64,000 bases of DNA from Certhia americana (taxonomy: Eukaryota > Chordata > Aves > Passeriformes > Certhiidae), in contig CM031879.1 of NCBI GenBank assembly GCA_018697195.1, forward strand, positions 37,435,408 to 37,499,407, given 5' to 3'. A program made the position numbers and the translations under genes. This document shows, piece by piece, positions 61,601 through 64,000 of the stretch. The notes below the pieces were generated by a model, which did no database searches, was not told the DNA's origin, and saw only the letters and a list, made by a program, of their open reading frames with translations. Position 1 is the first letter of the stretch, and each line of letters begins with the position of its first letter.

Positions 61601-64000
61601 AATCTTAGCCTTAAATCTCTTCATGTGATTACCAGAAAGATGAGAAAGATGGCTGTGGGCTACTGGCAAGTGTACATAGTGACAATAGAAATTGCCACTT
61701 GAAGTCTAGAATCAGAATTTTATCTTCTAGTTTCCTACATGGTATGAGAGTGTAATGAGACAACATTGAAAAAACGTCATTTATGCAAAACAATAGATGC
61801 AACACAATAATTAATACATGTTTAACACTTTATTTGTAGGTTTAGGTAATGAAAAGAGAGTTAATATTCCACCTTAAATTTTAGTGGATTTAATGATATT
61901 GCTTTTTGCAGATTGAATCTGGTACTTGGTTACATCCTAGTCATACCTCAGGAAAGGAAAAAAAACCCTATTCTTTCGAAGTGTGTAGGTGAAAACTGAC
62001 AACAGCAAGAAGAAAGTGATATAAATAAAATCCTTTGTTAATAAATCCCAGCAAAACAAGGCAGTACAGATTTGCTGCTGGCAGATTTCAACAACCGATT
62101 GCAGTTAGCTTCCAACTTTGAAACAAATATGATCTTTGAAGAAAGCTGTGACTGTTGACTTGCTGCAGCAAGTTATGAACAAAACCTTGAAACAGAAAAC
62201 CTGTGTGAAACAGAGAGCTCACCATCATCTTTGCAGTTCTGTTGCTTGGTGTCCTACATGTTGAATGACCCCAAGAATTGAAATAGGAGTACTAGAACTC
62301 CCCTCAGCTTGCAGCCTGATTTTCCAAGGTATCTGCCTAAGATATGAGGGGCACACACTTTTCACAGTTGTACCAGCAGGATGCAAAAGGTGATGTATAG
62401 GAACTCCATAGCTATGACTACCGCGTTACAAGGCTGTCAGGCTGCAGAGGAGATGAGACATACAACCACCTATTTTTCCAATGACTGCTTCATAGACTTG
62501 AAAGCCACCTCACCCTCTCAAGTTTCTCTGGTCTGTATAACAAAGAACAGCTACACTATCTTTTTGCTACTATGCTGATTCAGTAAGTACTTTCACAAAA
62601 ACAGAGCTGCCAAGTCTACTGAAAAGTGAAGATGATGACATACCCTTTTCTGAGGGCTAGAACTGCTGCTGATGGCCACAGTTACCCACCTAATCTTTTC
62701 CAAGTACATTCTTCCCCAATGCTTAACTGATTGTAGAGGAATTGATTCCTTAAGGTCTAGGAGATTTACTTTTTCAGAACACATGCTTGAAATAGAAAAT
62801 TAAAGAGTTAGTGGATGTGAAGGATTAGTGATTAAACATGGGCTTTTATCGAAAAGAACCACTAAAATGTAACTTTGGTTCAGGAGAAATAAATTAAGAG
62901 ACTATTTTCAGCAGACCCCTTTCTTCTACAATTATCCCTGTTTGAACAGAAATAAAATCAATGCTTTGATGCCTCTGTGTATTCATGGGTACTTCATTGT
63001 TCCATCTTTTAAAAAATAAAGAACAATCATCCTCTGATCTCTTCTTGAGATATGGTATTCTAATCAAGATTTTTTCATCTCTTTTTTCTTATAATTATTA
63101 GTAAAGCAACAGTGGGGTACCAACATATTACGAGAAGTTGTGTGCATTTCCTGGTAGCTTAGCTAAGTTGCATCTGAGAAATTTGAGGTTTATTTAACCA
63201 CTCCCTTTTGGACCCTGCTAAAACAAGTACATACATCTCCCTCTTTATTTACCTCTAAGATCCAAGCTTGTGGTTTATACATTCAGGAAAACGTTGTTAT
63301 TATATGCAAATGTGTGTATATATAAAAATTATCACTCAAATCTTCTCGTCTGAAAAGAGAACTAACAGTTGAATGTCTCTCATTCAGAGGCTGACTCTTC
63401 AGCAAATGTCTCAAAAGAAGATTAAGCTGACTGAGATTAACTTTGAAAATGCCTGGATTTATACATACACGTACAGTTCATAGCACATTAGTAAATATTA
63501 CTTTTAAAAATGTCAAAAATACAATCTGTAAAACAAATGTTTCTAATTTGTTTCACAAATTTAGAGTTATATGCTTCAAAACACTATCTGATTTAGCTTG
63601 GTCTCCTCTAATCTTTCCTTCTCATTACTTTTGCTTCTAATAAGCAACAGAATTAATAGTTTTACTTAATTCGTATTTCAAATTCTATTGCATTACCTTC
63701 AAGAACAGTATTTTGTATTCAAATAACATAGGTCAGACAAAAACTTGCACTTATATTTTTTGCACTTGCATGACGGTCATCTGTGTTAAAGAGAAATGGG
63801 ATGTACATGTCCTGAAACAGTGAATTCAAAGGACAAAGAATTCTCTGCAAAAAGCTGATGACTTCATTTGTTACATTTTTAAAAATTTCTTTCATCAACA
63901 GAATAACTTCATCAGAGAAGTCCAACTTAGGCAATAGATGGAATTAAGAAAATTTTTCATTTACAGTTACACCAAAAGATCAATACATTTTTCTGAAGTT

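Larger units (their letters stand above)
51668..64000 (-). other. LIN7A: Presumed LIN7A first-side intron, 5' end not in window
   Basis: At least 12.3 kb with no recognisable coding exon on either strand. I looked on the minus strand for an exon ending in a G-phase donor and encoding a Val-Gln-Pro-Leu-Thr-Leu-Asp-Arg-like peptide and did not find it. It contains T20 (55777-55796), A14 (60668-60681), a doubtful CR1 remnant near 53834 and a palindrome cluster at 58610-58642. Confidence 0.65.

Noticed and set aside
1..64000. CRISPR arrays, operons, phage or bacterial mobile systems
   Set aside because: Nothing of the kind is present; all evidence points to vertebrate nuclear DNA.

Overview
This window is vertebrate nuclear DNA, almost certainly from a bird. 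Three independent signs agree. The recognisable genes are the myogenic factors MYF6 and MYF5 followed by LIN7A on the opposite strand, the gene order known in amniotes. The only recognisable transposon remnants are CR1-type LINE fragments, one still carrying the terminal octamer repeats typical of CR1. Protein-coding sequence is a very small fraction, split by GT-AG introns. No prokaryotic operon, phage, CRISPR array or insertion sequence is present. The species cannot be named from the sequence alone.

Layout. Positions 1-384 hold the last two coding segments of MYF6 (MRF4), whose 5' part lies before the window. Its 3' UTR runs to a poly(A) signal at 950-955. From about 980 to 6870 lies a gene-free, partly CpG-rich spacer that probably contains myogenic regulatory DNA. 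It holds a perfect 12-bp inverted repeat at 4970-5000 and scattered TCF/LEF-like and forkhead-like sites. MYF5 follows: TATA box at 6875-6883, three coding exons between 7016 and 8390 (258 codons), and a poly(A) signal at 8612-8617. From about 8640 to 24800 I see no gene, only a CR1 fragment and simple repeats.

The rest belongs mainly to LIN7A on the minus strand. The stop codon is at 28049-28051. Coding exons lie at 28049-28261, 32472-32681, 35042-35113 and 51549-51667. Together they give 204 residues, which is the whole protein except its short N-terminus. The 3' UTR extends left of 28049 by an uncertain distance and starts with an unusual GC-rich, CpG-poor block. The start-codon exon(s) were not found and probably lie beyond 64000, so 51668-64000 reads as intron.

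MYF6 and MYF5 are tandem paralogues, bHLH activators that specify skeletal muscle and are controlled by shared, dispersed enhancers. LIN7A is an unrelated L27/PDZ scaffold of polarity and synaptic complexes. I found no convincing undescribed system. The best leads are noncoding: the 4970-5000 inverted repeat, a three-arm alternating palindrome at 58610-58642, the GC block beside the LIN7A stop, and a pair of adjacent tandem duplications at 50368-50476.
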